Shown piece by piece: positions 1 to 10,978 of a stretch of DNA of 64,000 nt. Within the stretch, counting starts at the first letter, position 1; the number at the start of each line of letters is the position of its first letter. Source of the DNA: Symbiodinium microadriaticum (lineage: Eukaryota > Sar > Dinophyceae > Suessiales > Symbiodiniaceae); NCBI GenBank assembly GCA_001939145.1, contig LSRX01000136.1, positions 542,343-606,342 of the forward strand, read 5' to 3'. The notes under the pieces were generated by a model. It saw nothing but the letters and a program-made list of their open reading frames with translations, did not search any database and was not told where the DNA came from. A program made the translations under genes and the position numbers.

Positions 1-3000
1 GGGTGGGTGGGTGGGTAGGGTTTGTGTGTTCACATCTCATACCCGCAAGCTAGTTTCCACGCTCATGTATGGATGTTGCACTCCTTCATTCTCGGATCCA
101 GAGACCACACACACACGGGCAACGCAAACTCACTCATGCCGGCGCAGACTCGCACACGGGCACACCCGCGCAAGCACAAACACACACGGGCGTGGAAACA
201 CCCTCATGCTAAAAGGATGCAGGCAAGACCAGAGAAACCCCCAAATTAATTTTATACATGTGCCAAGGTGCCAGTGGCGCTTTGTCAGGCCTTGCACGGA
301 TTTTGCCGTGTTTTACCTTCGCAATCTTTCTGTGTCATAGCCAATCTACTGATAGGTCATATGCTGGCTATGCCCATTGGCCGCACAAGCCCATCTCCGC
401 TTCCCAAAGCACGTTGAAGCCTTCATGCCACATAAATAAAGCGCATGCAGCTGCTTTCGAAGTGCATTCGGCCAATGTCCAACTGTCAGGCCTCCACGTT
501 GGCCTTTGGCCGTGCCCTCGGTCATTGACACATGATTTACTGCTTGCACATGCAGAGATGTTGCCGCCGAGTTGTTGGGGATTTCTCCAGTGTGTCAAAG
601 ATCAACAGCCTGATGACATCTCATTGACCTCGCCATCCTCAGGCAATGCGACTTATCTTTTTCTAGGCATCGGCTCCACGCAGATGCTGAAAGCAGGCAG
701 GTGCTAGATCCTTTCCCTGCTAGTTTGCCAGATTCAACTGACATCCATCAGAGCCTGGCCAGGCACTCCGATTTGTATTTTGCTGGTTCTAGTGGCGCTG
801 AGGCACGCACTCCGTTGCAATCCATGACATCTGTGATGATGCTTCAATCCAGGGAAGACCCTGGTTTTCACTTTTCCATGCAGAGCCCATCCAGCTTTCC
901 ACGTCACCAAGATCAGAAGTTGTGGGCAGCAGCAGCACCAGGGCAGAAAGATGTGCTAGCACTGAGCGGTCATTTGTGAGACGAGACTTCGGCTGACGCT
1001 TGGCAGGTTGGAAAGCCCGTCACTGGGCTCCTGCTTTTGCGCCTCTTGCCTCTTTTCCTGGCCACCAGATTCACCCATATGTGTGACACCCGTTGGCCCA
1101 ATCCGACACGAGATGCTAGCGCTCCACCGCTTTTTGAACACCTCGAGTCCCGAAAATGTTGTATGGTTGTGCCTGAGTCCTGCTGCCCGGCCCACACCTC
1201 CTCCTTGGAATTCCGGACGTGGATAGCTGAAGGAAAGAGGTCACAATAATAACGAGAGTGCATGGGACGTAGAAAGCTGAGGTTTGCCTCATCACGGAAG
1301 CTTGTCCGCAGTAAATGCGCGTGACCGCTGAGTCGAAAGCAAATCCTGGAGAGTTAAACACTAATCGCTTGGCTACCCCATTGTCCCTTTCTCGATGGCC
1401 TTGCTGTGAGGTCGGGACCTTCATTACCGCAGCAATATCGCCCGAGTGGAATGTTGGAGGAGTGCCCTGCATGCTGCAAGCGGACATTCCTAGGTCTTTG
1501 CTTCAGCAGCCAGACATTTGACAAACCCAGGCTCGACCTTCAACTCATTCCCGGCTACCATAGCCGTGCGATGCATCAGCAGGGTTGGCCTGCACCGGCT
1601 TGAATAGCAATGCTCTGTCCGGCCCCATTACCCTCTCAGGAAACCTAGCTTTTTCAAGCGCTCTTATAATTACGCCTTGCGCGATCCGTCGGAATGTTTC
1701 TAGAGTCTAACGCGGTCGCCTAGGTTCCCGAAACATACAGTTTCCCAGCCATGCCATACTGCTTTCCAACATCGCCGGTGCGACTGTTCGGCTTGTGAGA
1801 AATCCCTGCCGAAAGAGGTGTTTAAACCAGCTCGGCGACCTGGCAGGACTCAGCTGCTCAGTGGCTGCCATGATCACGGAAGCTTTGCGAATTGGGCTGA
1901 CGCAATTCCTTCTAAGGGCTTGCAGCTTGGCCTGACAGCTTACCTGGCGACACTGGATTGAAAATTGTCGAGTGTGACTACTCTACAGATACACCATGCC
2001 GATGGAGCAGCGGGCAGCGATCTCACCAGTGTCCGCACCTCGCTGAGGCAAATTCAGCGTCACTGAAGGACAGCGGTGCTGTGACCACGATGTGTAGTTC
2101 ACTCGGAGTGAGCACTTGGATACAGCAGAGCACAGTTCTGCAGTGGCGGCACAACTGATGCTGCGACCAACTTTTCGGACCAGAAAGCAGGACAATACGT
2201 GTTGGCACCCACCGTTTCAGCAGCCCTTCTCTCAGCATCCCTCGCGATGGAGTCGCAACTTGACGTGAATGTTTTCGGAAAAACAGTTCCTGCAAGCTTT
2301 CGTTGCAGTTTTGATGCACCGGCAAAGAAGTGCTCGGGCAGTTCTCAACGGCTGTGTGCGACACTAGAAGTTGATTCACCAGCGGCCGTTTCATATATGG
2401 ATGTGCAGCCTCAAGAAGAGCTCGACCTAGGCAGAAGCTTCTGGAGGTGGACGTATCTTGCTTGCAAGCAGTTCCTGGTGCCTTTACATATGACGGCCTC
2501 CAGTAGGGCAAGCAATTCACTTCGCGTGGGTAATGCTGATGCCAAACAAGGTCTTGGACAAACTCTTCAAGCACCTCGGATGCTGTGATATCAGCTTTGG
2601 ACGCTTTGATGTTGTCAACCTTCACATCAGAGACATCACCTACTACGACCGTTTGCCCGGTTGGCCGAGGTATCCGCACCTGTTTTTGTTCGCTGCCACT
2701 TGGCTGCAGCACACGTGCTTGCAACGATACCACGCTTATGCATGCTTATACGTGAGGCATGTCGAGGAAATTCCGCAACCGCGCCCAAAACGTGTTCCTT
2801 GTGAGATTCTGCTTGGCCTCAAAGGCTGGACTTGGCACCGTGGTGAACTACTCGAGCCACTTGGATGACGGCATTCCTGTGCGAAATGGCAAACCCGTAG
2901 CAACAAAAAATTGCAAACCCGTGTCCACTTCAATTCTGACGGGCACCACGGCCCTTTATATTGAGAATGCTTCGATTGCGGTTGTTCGTCCCTCTCAAGC

Positions 3001-4073
3001 ACGAGCTGTTTGCACATGCAGATGCTGATCTCCGTGTCGGATAATGCGCTGCAACAGAACCCAAAGGGCAACACACGGGCAACATCCCGCAGTTCAAAGT
3101 ATGCAGCTGCATGTTTAGACATAGGAACAGCCTTTGGTTACGAGCTTGCAGATAAAGTTCGATACTTCAACGTCCTTTTGTGCATAGCCATGGCAGCTGT
3201 TTCGAGAAGGATACGCTTCAGGCTGCCAAGACCAGGCGAGAGGTCTGTCGCAACGGGTTGATCCTTTGGGCTCCATGCGGTGCCCTGTAGGGCCGTCCAC
3301 CGCGTGCATCGGGGGCAGGAGGTTCAACTCCTGGGAAGGCCCACGCATCCAGGCGGGACGGGCGAAATATTGCGGAAATGTTGAGAAGCAGACCCATCAT
3401 GCTAAAAGCATCAGCATAGCATCAGCATGGCAAGGTGGAGCGCGTGGATCCAGTGTCCTCGGCCGAGGCTGGGTCCTGCTGGGTCCTGCAAGCTGGAGCT
3501 CGGTAGTTGTACCTTCAACCTAAGCATTGCACCGTATTGGACAAAGCTTACGAAGTTCCATGGGTGATGAATGCTGACTTCCGGAAGACTCACTGGCATA
3601 CATGCTTCCGACATGCAGCTGGTCAAAAACAGCGTGTCGGCGATGTGTGGCGTGGGTTCAGGACGATCACATTCGTGCCCTGAGAGTATCCATTCGCTTC
3701 CATGTTTTGCTACAAATACGTCCATGGCCGAACAACTCCCTTTGACGGGAACACCTGCTAGCCGCACCGCACCCTGCTGGTATGCAGGCTCTTCGCCGGC
3801 GTAGATACGGACCCTCGAGCTGGGACGGGCAGGCACGTTAATGACCACGTGCAGCCGAGACTCTTGAGTGAGCGGATGTGCAGCAGTCTTCATAGGCAGC
3901 ACGTTGTTTATACATGCATTCGCCTCGCTGCGCCAATGATTCGTCGTCATGTGAGTGCATTTCACAGGTTCCTTGGGAACGAGGTTCGATGCATCTCGGA
4001 CCAGAAACCTATGAATCTAGCCCAGAACATCCCAAAGCGATATTGTACCTCACATAACCTCTTACTCCAACCC

Positions 4074-4350
4074 CCTTCGGATACCTACTGGTAGAGGTTA
4101 GAGGTTTCCGCCCGTCAGATACTATCTATCTCCGTCAGGTACCTCTGGTTAGAGGTTGGAGGTTTCAACCCGTCAGATACTACCTATCCCCGTCAAGCAC
4201 ATACTGGTTAGAGGTCAGAGGTTCCCGCCCTTTTACCCTAACCCCGTTCGGATACCTACTGGTTAGAGGTTGGAAGTTTCCGCCCGTCAGATACTATCTA
4301 TCCCCGTCAGGTACCTACTGGTTAGAGGTCAGAGGTTTGCTCCCGTCAGC
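4074..4350. repeat. 58-bp minisatellite, five units
   Basis: The phrase CTGGTTAGAGGT (first copy CTGGTAGAGGT) recurs at 4088, 4145, 4204, 4259 and 4318, spacings of 57, 59, 55 and 59. Each unit also carries CCGTCAG followed by a short TAC/ATAC word, then a run resembling CTATCTATCCCCGTCAGGTACCTA. Units differ by substitutions and small indels, so the array is old or non-homogenised. Confidence 0.9.
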
Positions 4351-4770
4351 TACGCGCCGTCCGCGCGTTAGCCACCTCTAGGTACCCGCCACCCATCAGG
4401 CACTCGCCCTCCACTGTGAGCTATGCTCATCCCCCCTCCGTTGCCAGCAACCTCCCCCGTCAGCTACCCTCCGCCCGTCTGCACCTCCGCCCATGAGGTA
4501 CTTGCCCTCCGCTATGCGTCTCCTTCCTCCGTTTGTCAAACCCCCCACCCTTCAGCAACCTCCACCCGCCAGGTACGAACCGTGAGCTATTACACATCCA
4601 GACTGTTTAGAGGTTAGAGATGCTGTCTACCGCTCGGGTCCGCCCCTGCACCCGTCAGCAACCTCCCCGTCAGGTCCCCTGTCTACTTCACCATCCATCT
4701 ACCCATCTATCTTATATTTGTCACTCTATAACTATAACCTATATAAGACGTGTCCGCCCGTCAGGTACCC
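4340..4770. repeat. C-rich tract with dispersed CCGTCAG words
   Basis: Downstream of the minisatellite the sequence becomes pyrimidine-rich and keeps repeating words such as CCGTCAG, CAGCTAC and CCTCCGCCC without a fixed period. AGAGGTTAGAG recurs at about 4610. It looks like a decayed extension of the same satellite. Confidence 0.55.
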
Positions 4771-5681
4771 GCCCCGGGGAGATAGGGGTTAGCCGGCGTA
4801 CGCTCTGCCCAAAGCACCCTCCTCGAGGGTGACGTCGTGGTTTGAATACCAGCTTTGTTGCTGTATTGACAGGTGGATGACGACTGTAGCATGCCGAGCC
4901 GCAAATTTACAAAAACGCGGAGCTCTAAGCAGCAATATGACCTGATGAGTATGCGAAGATATTCTGGATGCGAGCAGAGGGGTAGAAAGCCTGATTAGGA
5001 AAGGCAAATGTTTGATGACAAGATAACTTACAAAGCCCGGTTGAAATTAGATGTTTTGTGGCCACGGCATGCAATGCAATAGCAGAGGTGGCAGGCTGAC
5101 CGACCTGCATCAGCCAACCTTGAATTGAAGCACACCAGAATGATTGTAGTGAAGAGATCTTGATATTCAACAAGCAACGAGCTGTTCCCGCTCCTCTAGC
5201 TGTAGATGCAACGTGTGCGATGAGCAGCGCGGGGCCGTATCCTAGAGCATGTCGTTTGGGTTGTAGCGAACTGCTGTTCATAAAGGCTCGCAGCTTAGCA
5301 TTCCACTGTGCACAAAGGATCGTCCCGGAAGTGCTCGGAGATGATGATGTTGAAGCGTTCATCAAAGGCTCCTTGCACTGCCAGCTCGGGATTCATGCCT
5401 AAATTGCTACGATCGCGATCTGCAGCCTTAGAAAGTGCCGAGAGAACAACCCATCATAAATAGCACCGCTCTCTAAAACCTGCTGCCAGATTTGCTGGAG
5501 GAGAACTCGACCACTTTGTGCCAATGCAGCCACGCCCTGTGAGCATGCAGGACTTGTGGCTTGATCAAAGCTCAGCCTTTCCACAAGCAAGGTCAAGCGT
5601 CAGCTGGATGATGTAATGCTAAGGCTAAGGTTTCGCAAGCTCAATATCTGCTGGATACATGCAAGTTTGTTATACATATAC

Positions 5682-5684
<3 letters not shown>

Positions 5685-5723
<39 letters not shown>
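5685..5723. repeat. (TA)n microsatellite
   Basis: About 19 uninterrupted TA dinucleotides, followed by a short CA run. It lies about 50 bp upstream of the first readable kinase exon. Confidence 0.97.
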
Positions 5724-5726
<3 letters not shown>

Positions 5727-5776
5727 CACACACCTATGTATATGCCTTTTGTTTCTGGTGCCTAGAATGCGGAAAC

Positions 5777-8480
5777 GTGATGACCCGACGATCTTTCATT
5801 TTGACTGGCCGGTTCTTCCTTGAGGAGGTGCTGGACATGCTGGAGCCGCAGCGCATCGCCAAGTTTTTGCACGTGGAGGTGCCTATTCGGAGTCTCGGTC
5901 CCATTGAGCTGTCATTCACGAGGTGTGTTTTTGGGGAACAGTGTCGAAAGCAGCAACCACGTCGTTTCCAAACCGGGGCTAGAGAAGTCACAGGCCAACT
6001 TGAATACAGCCGATTTGCGAACTGGTTGCTTCAGCCGTGCTCGCCTTGGTGCTGTGTGGCTTTCTCACTGCCACCATGGAGCTGCAGCCGTACCAAACGT
6101 CCCTAACATGCACTGACCCAGCAAACGTCCGCCGGTGGGCTTGCCGTCGTGTTGCAGAGTCATTCTTCGAAAGTTGTTGACGGCAACTCCGGTGAAGCCG
6201 AGCGGTCCTCAGATGTGACCATTCTATGCGATGTTGACCGTTGAAGTGTACCCAAATCTTGAGTTGTGTTTTCTTGACCCCTTTCGATTGAGTTCCATAA
6301 ATTCTCACGACAAGGCTACCGTTTCGGAAGCTGTCCATCCAGCCCGAGACGTGGCATTTGCATTCCTGCATTAACTACAACATGCTACGCCATCATGCGT
6401 GCGATCAAACAGGTTTCCAAAAATTCCTGTCCACAATGCCACATCACGTCATATAGTCGGACTCTATGTGTCCATTGGGTTGTGCTCATTTTTCACCCCG
6501 ACATCCACGAAAACGGACAAGCAGAGTTCGGTGTGAAAGAGTATTCCGATCAAAACAGGAAGACTCGGCTGCAGATCTGCAGCCATCACTACAGCAGATG
6601 GGATGCTTCCTTACGGAAATCAGCAATCGACTAAGAGTACAAAGGTCTAAGCGATGCAGCAGTCTTAGGTCCGATCCAGCTGACTTTTGAAGTTGCACGA
6701 TTCCCTGCAAACTCGGCATGGTTCGGAACGGGCTAGACCGCGCCGCTAGTGTCCGAGCAGAACATAGTGGTACTTGTAGGAAGCAAGGTTGCATTCAGGA
6801 AGAGTAGGACCAGACAAGTTGCGAGGGAAATCGAAGCATCAGCAAGGCCTGGGTTGCGCTTCAAGTCCTATGGAACTGTTACTGCTTGCCCAGTGACACA
6901 GACCGGATCTCGATAAATTTGATGTACATGTCTTTGTGCGTGAACCATCGGAGAGATGGGTCATAGCAGCAACGGTCTTCATTGACGGATAGCCGGTTTG
7001 TTTTGGACCAGCTCTTAGCAAACGTTGTGCCGAGGATTGCGGAGCGAATCAGGTGGATTCAAGACATACCGAATTGGGAGGAAATCAACAGCATCCCTGT
7101 GCTCCTTCAGTGTCACAGCCAGTCAATGCGCGATAATCGCTTGTGAAGTGTTGTGGGCAAAGCTGTGCTTCTAGAGCCATGTGTCGAATGCAGGACATCA
7201 AGGAGCTTAGAGAGATCCACACTTCACACATGAAGGCCTTCTGTGTGATGCATGCACGGAAAGGTGGTCGCAGCTTTGTGGTGTTCACAGGTGTTCAGGG
7301 ACCTCCGCTTGGTGCAGCGCCGGCCGACACTGGATGCTTTCACAGCAGTGGTTCAGCATGCGCTACATGCACAGCAGCCTATTCGACACAAGGTGCGAGC
7401 TGTTTCTGCCCACTGCAGTGTCCAGCAAAGCCATGTGCAGGTAGCCATTGCCATGCATCGCTTGCATACAGAGCGTGGGGAAGAGTTCGGCAGTGGCTTT
7501 ACCGATCCTTGGGCGGACGATTTTCTTTTGAACTGTATTGGCACCGAGATGCTCATGTCACAGCGCCTTTTCTGAATTTCCAGGAAATTTGGCCTCCATC
7601 ACGTTCCTTGCATGCTGAGACACGTCCTGTACGCTCGAGGTACTTGGCTTGCGTGACCATGGAAGATTCTGGAGTGCTCCAGAGGGGGCATGCCATGGCT
7701 GGAATCATTGACCCGGATTGTGACGTGGCACAGATCTGTCGAGACACTGCTATGAGGGTACAGCAGATCACTGAGGACTGTTGTGTCTTGTTGCTGCAAC
7801 TGGAAAGTGTTGCTCGATCCGTTTCAATAAGATGCCCTGCCAGACTTGGAGGACAACACTGGTCGTTGTCCCCTCATCCAGGTAGAAGTGTTCCAGGAGC
7901 GTGCTATTCCTAGGTTTTTTGGCCGCAAATCGTGCCAGCATGCGCTCATTGGTTGGCAGCGAGCAGACATCGAACATGTGACATTTTTCACAAGCAGTGT
8001 CAGCAACTCGACACCGAGACTCGCACGAGGTTTTCATACATCCCCGGCTTCCTGCGCTTCATCATGACGGAGGTACTGAAAAACAGTTGCCGTGCAACGG
8101 CCGAAGTTGCCAAGTCCGATCGTGATGTGCAGAAGCGGCCGATTAATGTGATCGTTTGTGCAGACGACCATGAAGTTGCAATTCGAGTTAGTGACCGTGC
8201 ACGAGGAATTCCTTTTGGTGTGGGACAAAAGGTCTGGTCCTACCTTTACACAACTGCTGGCAAAGGTCCCAGCTATGGTGAGGGTGCGACATCGCTAGCA
8301 GGATATGGCATAGGTCTTCCACTCTCTCGTCTCTATGCCCGATATCTGGGTGGTTCACTGAACCTGGTTTCCCTGCCCGGATATGGCACCAGTGTTGATT
8401 TGTTCCTCAGGCGAGTAAACGCAAATCAGGTCGAAATTGTGCCTGATAACGACGCCGATGATTCCGATCGAAGGCCTTAG
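5777..8480 (+). CDS. Mitochondrial alpha-keto-acid dehydrogenase kinase (PDK/BCKDK family), multi-exon, 5' end unresolved
   Basis: The family phosphorylates the E1 subunit of pyruvate or branched-chain keto-acid dehydrogenase in mitochondria. Readable exons: 5777-5889, ending AKFLHVEVPIR; 7035 onward, starting IAERIRWIQDIP, joined by a GA donor at 5890 and an AG|G acceptor so that CG|G restores the Arg; about 7188-7240 (DIKELREIHTSHMKAF); 7299-7392, ending RHK; 7441-7560 (VAIAMHRLH to IGTEMLMSQ) after a 48-nt GT-AG intron; about 7685-7790 (GIIDPDCDVAQICRDTA); about 8008-8480. The last exon is a GHKL ATPase domain: N-box EVLKNSCRATAE, G1-like DRARGIPF, G2 GYGIGLPLSRLYARYLGG and the GYGTSVDLFL end. 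These follow the family order from the ELPIR-type segment to the C-terminus. The G1 box reads DRARG where DxGxG is usual. Dinoflagellate mitochondria are thought to use the branched-chain complex in place of PDH, so BCKDK is a plausible role, but sequence alone does not separate the two. Upstream exons and the targeting peptide were not found. Confidence 0.85.
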
Positions 8481-10978
8481 GATTCCAAGCTCCAGAAAAG
8501 AAGTTGTTGTGCCCGGTCGAGTCTGCAGCTTTGCAAGGCGGGCGTCTCGGTGCTGCTCGCGATTGCACTTGGATCGTGCGCGGTGAGGTGTAAGGTTTTC
8601 GCAAGAGCAAAAACTGGTCCCCCCGCAACGTAACTGAAACTGGTTGTGCCAAGGTCAGTTCTGATCACTGAAGTCACTGAAGCAAAACAGCCACCCCTTA
8701 GTTCCTTCGGTCTGAGGCTATATGGTCATCAAATCATGTGGCGCGCTCAGTCTCAAGATTGTGAGCCTTGGCTGAAATCTTGAAATCAAACAACTTAATC
8801 CAAGTTTTCTCACGGAATAGTAGCCTTGGGGTTGGGAGGTCGGGCAACCGTTGTGGTGGTGTTGAAGAACTATTTTAATAAGTCAGGGTGTTTCGAAATT
8901 GCGCTTGCGAGAGGGTTAGTGGGCCAGATCTTGTTTGTGCTCGAGCAGCGATTTGTCACATATTATAGAGTGCTAAATTAGTGAACTAGTGGGAAACTAG
9001 TGATCAGACATGTAGAAAGTGGTGGTGAAAAGTTGCGCGGAGACGGAAACCGGTGACGGCATTCATTTTCACTAGGTTCATTCATATTGTTTGTGTTTAT
9101 CATAATTTTGTCATTGCTTTGCACTGATTAGATTCCATTCCTTTCATATCTATACCGACGATATAATCAAAACAAAAGGTGAGAAAATAGTGAAACAGTG
9201 ATAAAAACTGCGTTAAATCGAGTAATTGCTATGCTTGACAGTAGCATTTGTGCTGAGGACAACATTTCGCAATGTTTCGCTGGTTGCGCCACAAAGCCGC
9301 AAATGGAAGCGTCATTACATGTGTTGGGTGTGGCTGATGGTGATTAGGTATGGTGCTATGATGCTTGGCGAGCCCATCAAACCGAAGCATGTGACGGGCA
9401 GCTCACTTGCACATCGATAGTGCCCGCACTTTTCTCTGAAGCTAGCCTCCAAGATGGATGGACATGTCGTTTCACTGGACAGGATATGCTTTGGCACTTG
9501 CGGCGCCCTCAATAACTCAATGCTGGTGCTTTGCTCTTCGGGACTGGCCCGAAGCAGAGAAGTCACCCTGCAGAGCACGGTTTATACCGGCTAGGAGAGG
9601 GGCTGTGCATTGAACAGCGCAGTCAAACGGGTCCCGTACTACCTCGCGAGCGCTTGTTTAAAACCCTCCAGTGGACGTGCGAGGTCGGCTTCTTGGGCTA
9701 CACCTACTTCGGAAATGCGCGTGAGCAACCAAAGTCAGTTGCTGCATCCGAAAATCGAGCCGAGTCTTCACCCCATGAAAAGTAAGGGATACAGTTTGTC
9801 GGGTTGTGGCCGGTTCCAGACGGTAGATTCGGTAGATTAGACTCAGTGACAACGACCATGCAAGCCTGAGGGCATCGAAGCTTTACTGTACAGGCTTCGT
9901 AGTTCCTCTACCGTGCTTCCAGCCTCCTTGCGATAAAGCCGCTTGAACAAATCCTCAGCCAACAGGCATTCGTTTGAAGATGCAGGGGGCACCATAGAGC
10001 ACCTGCGCAGGCAAACGATCTGCCAGGAAGAGCAGCGTCCTGTGCACACACCTGGTTGAATTACCAGGTCGTGTGCATGGGGATATTTCTATTCCCAGTC
10101 GAAAGCTTGTGAGCAGGAGCAGCAGGCAATGTCCAATTATGTGAGAAACTGTTGACCATGAACAGTAAACCCTGTTTCTGCCCACAGCCATAGCAGACTT
10201 GCATCCAGCGGATGCTACAGGAAAATGGAATGCCAGCATTCGACTCAGTTTGTTTCGATGCCTTGGGTGGCTCGCGAGGGTTTGCCCCAAACTGTAACCA
10301 GGGCCAGACAGATGTAAGTGTTGCTACAAACCAAGCGCCACCACCAGTATTGACACGGCAGGTGAAGGTAAATGGCTACTTTGTGGCGACTTTGACGCTC
10401 TTCGCGCTTGTCCCACAGGCGCCCCACAGCCATGCAAAAACTCCTTTGAGGCACTTGCGGCGAAGTCTTGCCGGGGTCAGCCGACATGCAAGTCTAGCAA
10501 GCTGCAGCTACAGCTGCAGACACTGCACATGTGAAGCCGCTACTTCTGATTCTGCTGAGCAACATGAATGCTTGCCCAGGTTGGGGCAGCTGGAAACACC
10601 ACTGATTGTCAATGTGGAGAGGCCATCTCCAAGCAGGAAGACATAGGACATCTTACACAGGATGCACAACTGCTGAGCATGTCCGAGTTCAGTGAGTGCC
10701 GGCAGAGCTGAAGCATGGCAAGATAAGAGGAAAGCACATAGCCATATCCTCGACCTGCTTCTGTTGAACAAGGCTGAGCCCGTCGAACCTATCCTTCCGC
10801 TGTATGCGACACTGCCGATGATAGCGTGCACCCGTCATGCTTGGGAGCTCATCGCTTGATTGTTCTTGCAGTTGAACTCGGAATGATGCTCAGTCGGGAA
10901 CCCTGCTATCCAGAATTCAAGCTAACGTTGCATGTAGATGTGCATTGCCTCGGTTCGTCACATTTTCCCAGCCTTTGC
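8481..10978. other. Intergenic, no gene recognised
   Basis: After the kinase stop at 8480 the sequence becomes moderately AT-rich (about 8.9-9.2 kb) and then returns to mixed composition. A 145-codon open frame at 10212-10646 shows no motif I recognise. First exons of the CNNM gene may lie in 10.2-10.9 kb, but I cannot place them. Confidence 0.5.

Larger units (their letters stand above)
1..5776. other. Gene-poor leader region
   Basis: I find no coding region I can support here. Open frames are short, mutually overlapping and on both strands, as expected of non-coding DNA. The first 20 bases are GGGT repeats that could form a G-quadruplex. The only clear structures are the minisatellite near 4.1-4.35 kb, the C-rich tract after it, and the TA microsatellite near 5.7 kb. 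Upstream exons of the kinase gene that begins to be readable at 5777 could lie here unrecognised. Confidence 0.6.

Noticed and set aside
1-23. GGGT repeats at the window start as a telomere
   Set aside because: The unit is GGGT, not the TTTAGGG type, only five units are present, and the window edge is arbitrary.
3274-3345. tRNA-like stretch with GGTTCAACTCC (B-box-like) and partly pairing ends TGGGC/GCCCA
   Set aside because: The T-stem does not pair in the standard register, and the D and anticodon arms do not fold convincingly. I would not call it a tRNA or a tRNA-derived SINE without a covariance-model score.
10212-10646. 145-codon open frame as the CNNM N-terminus
   Set aside because: No signal peptide or transmembrane pattern expected of CNNM N-termini and no clean splice to the 10981 exon.
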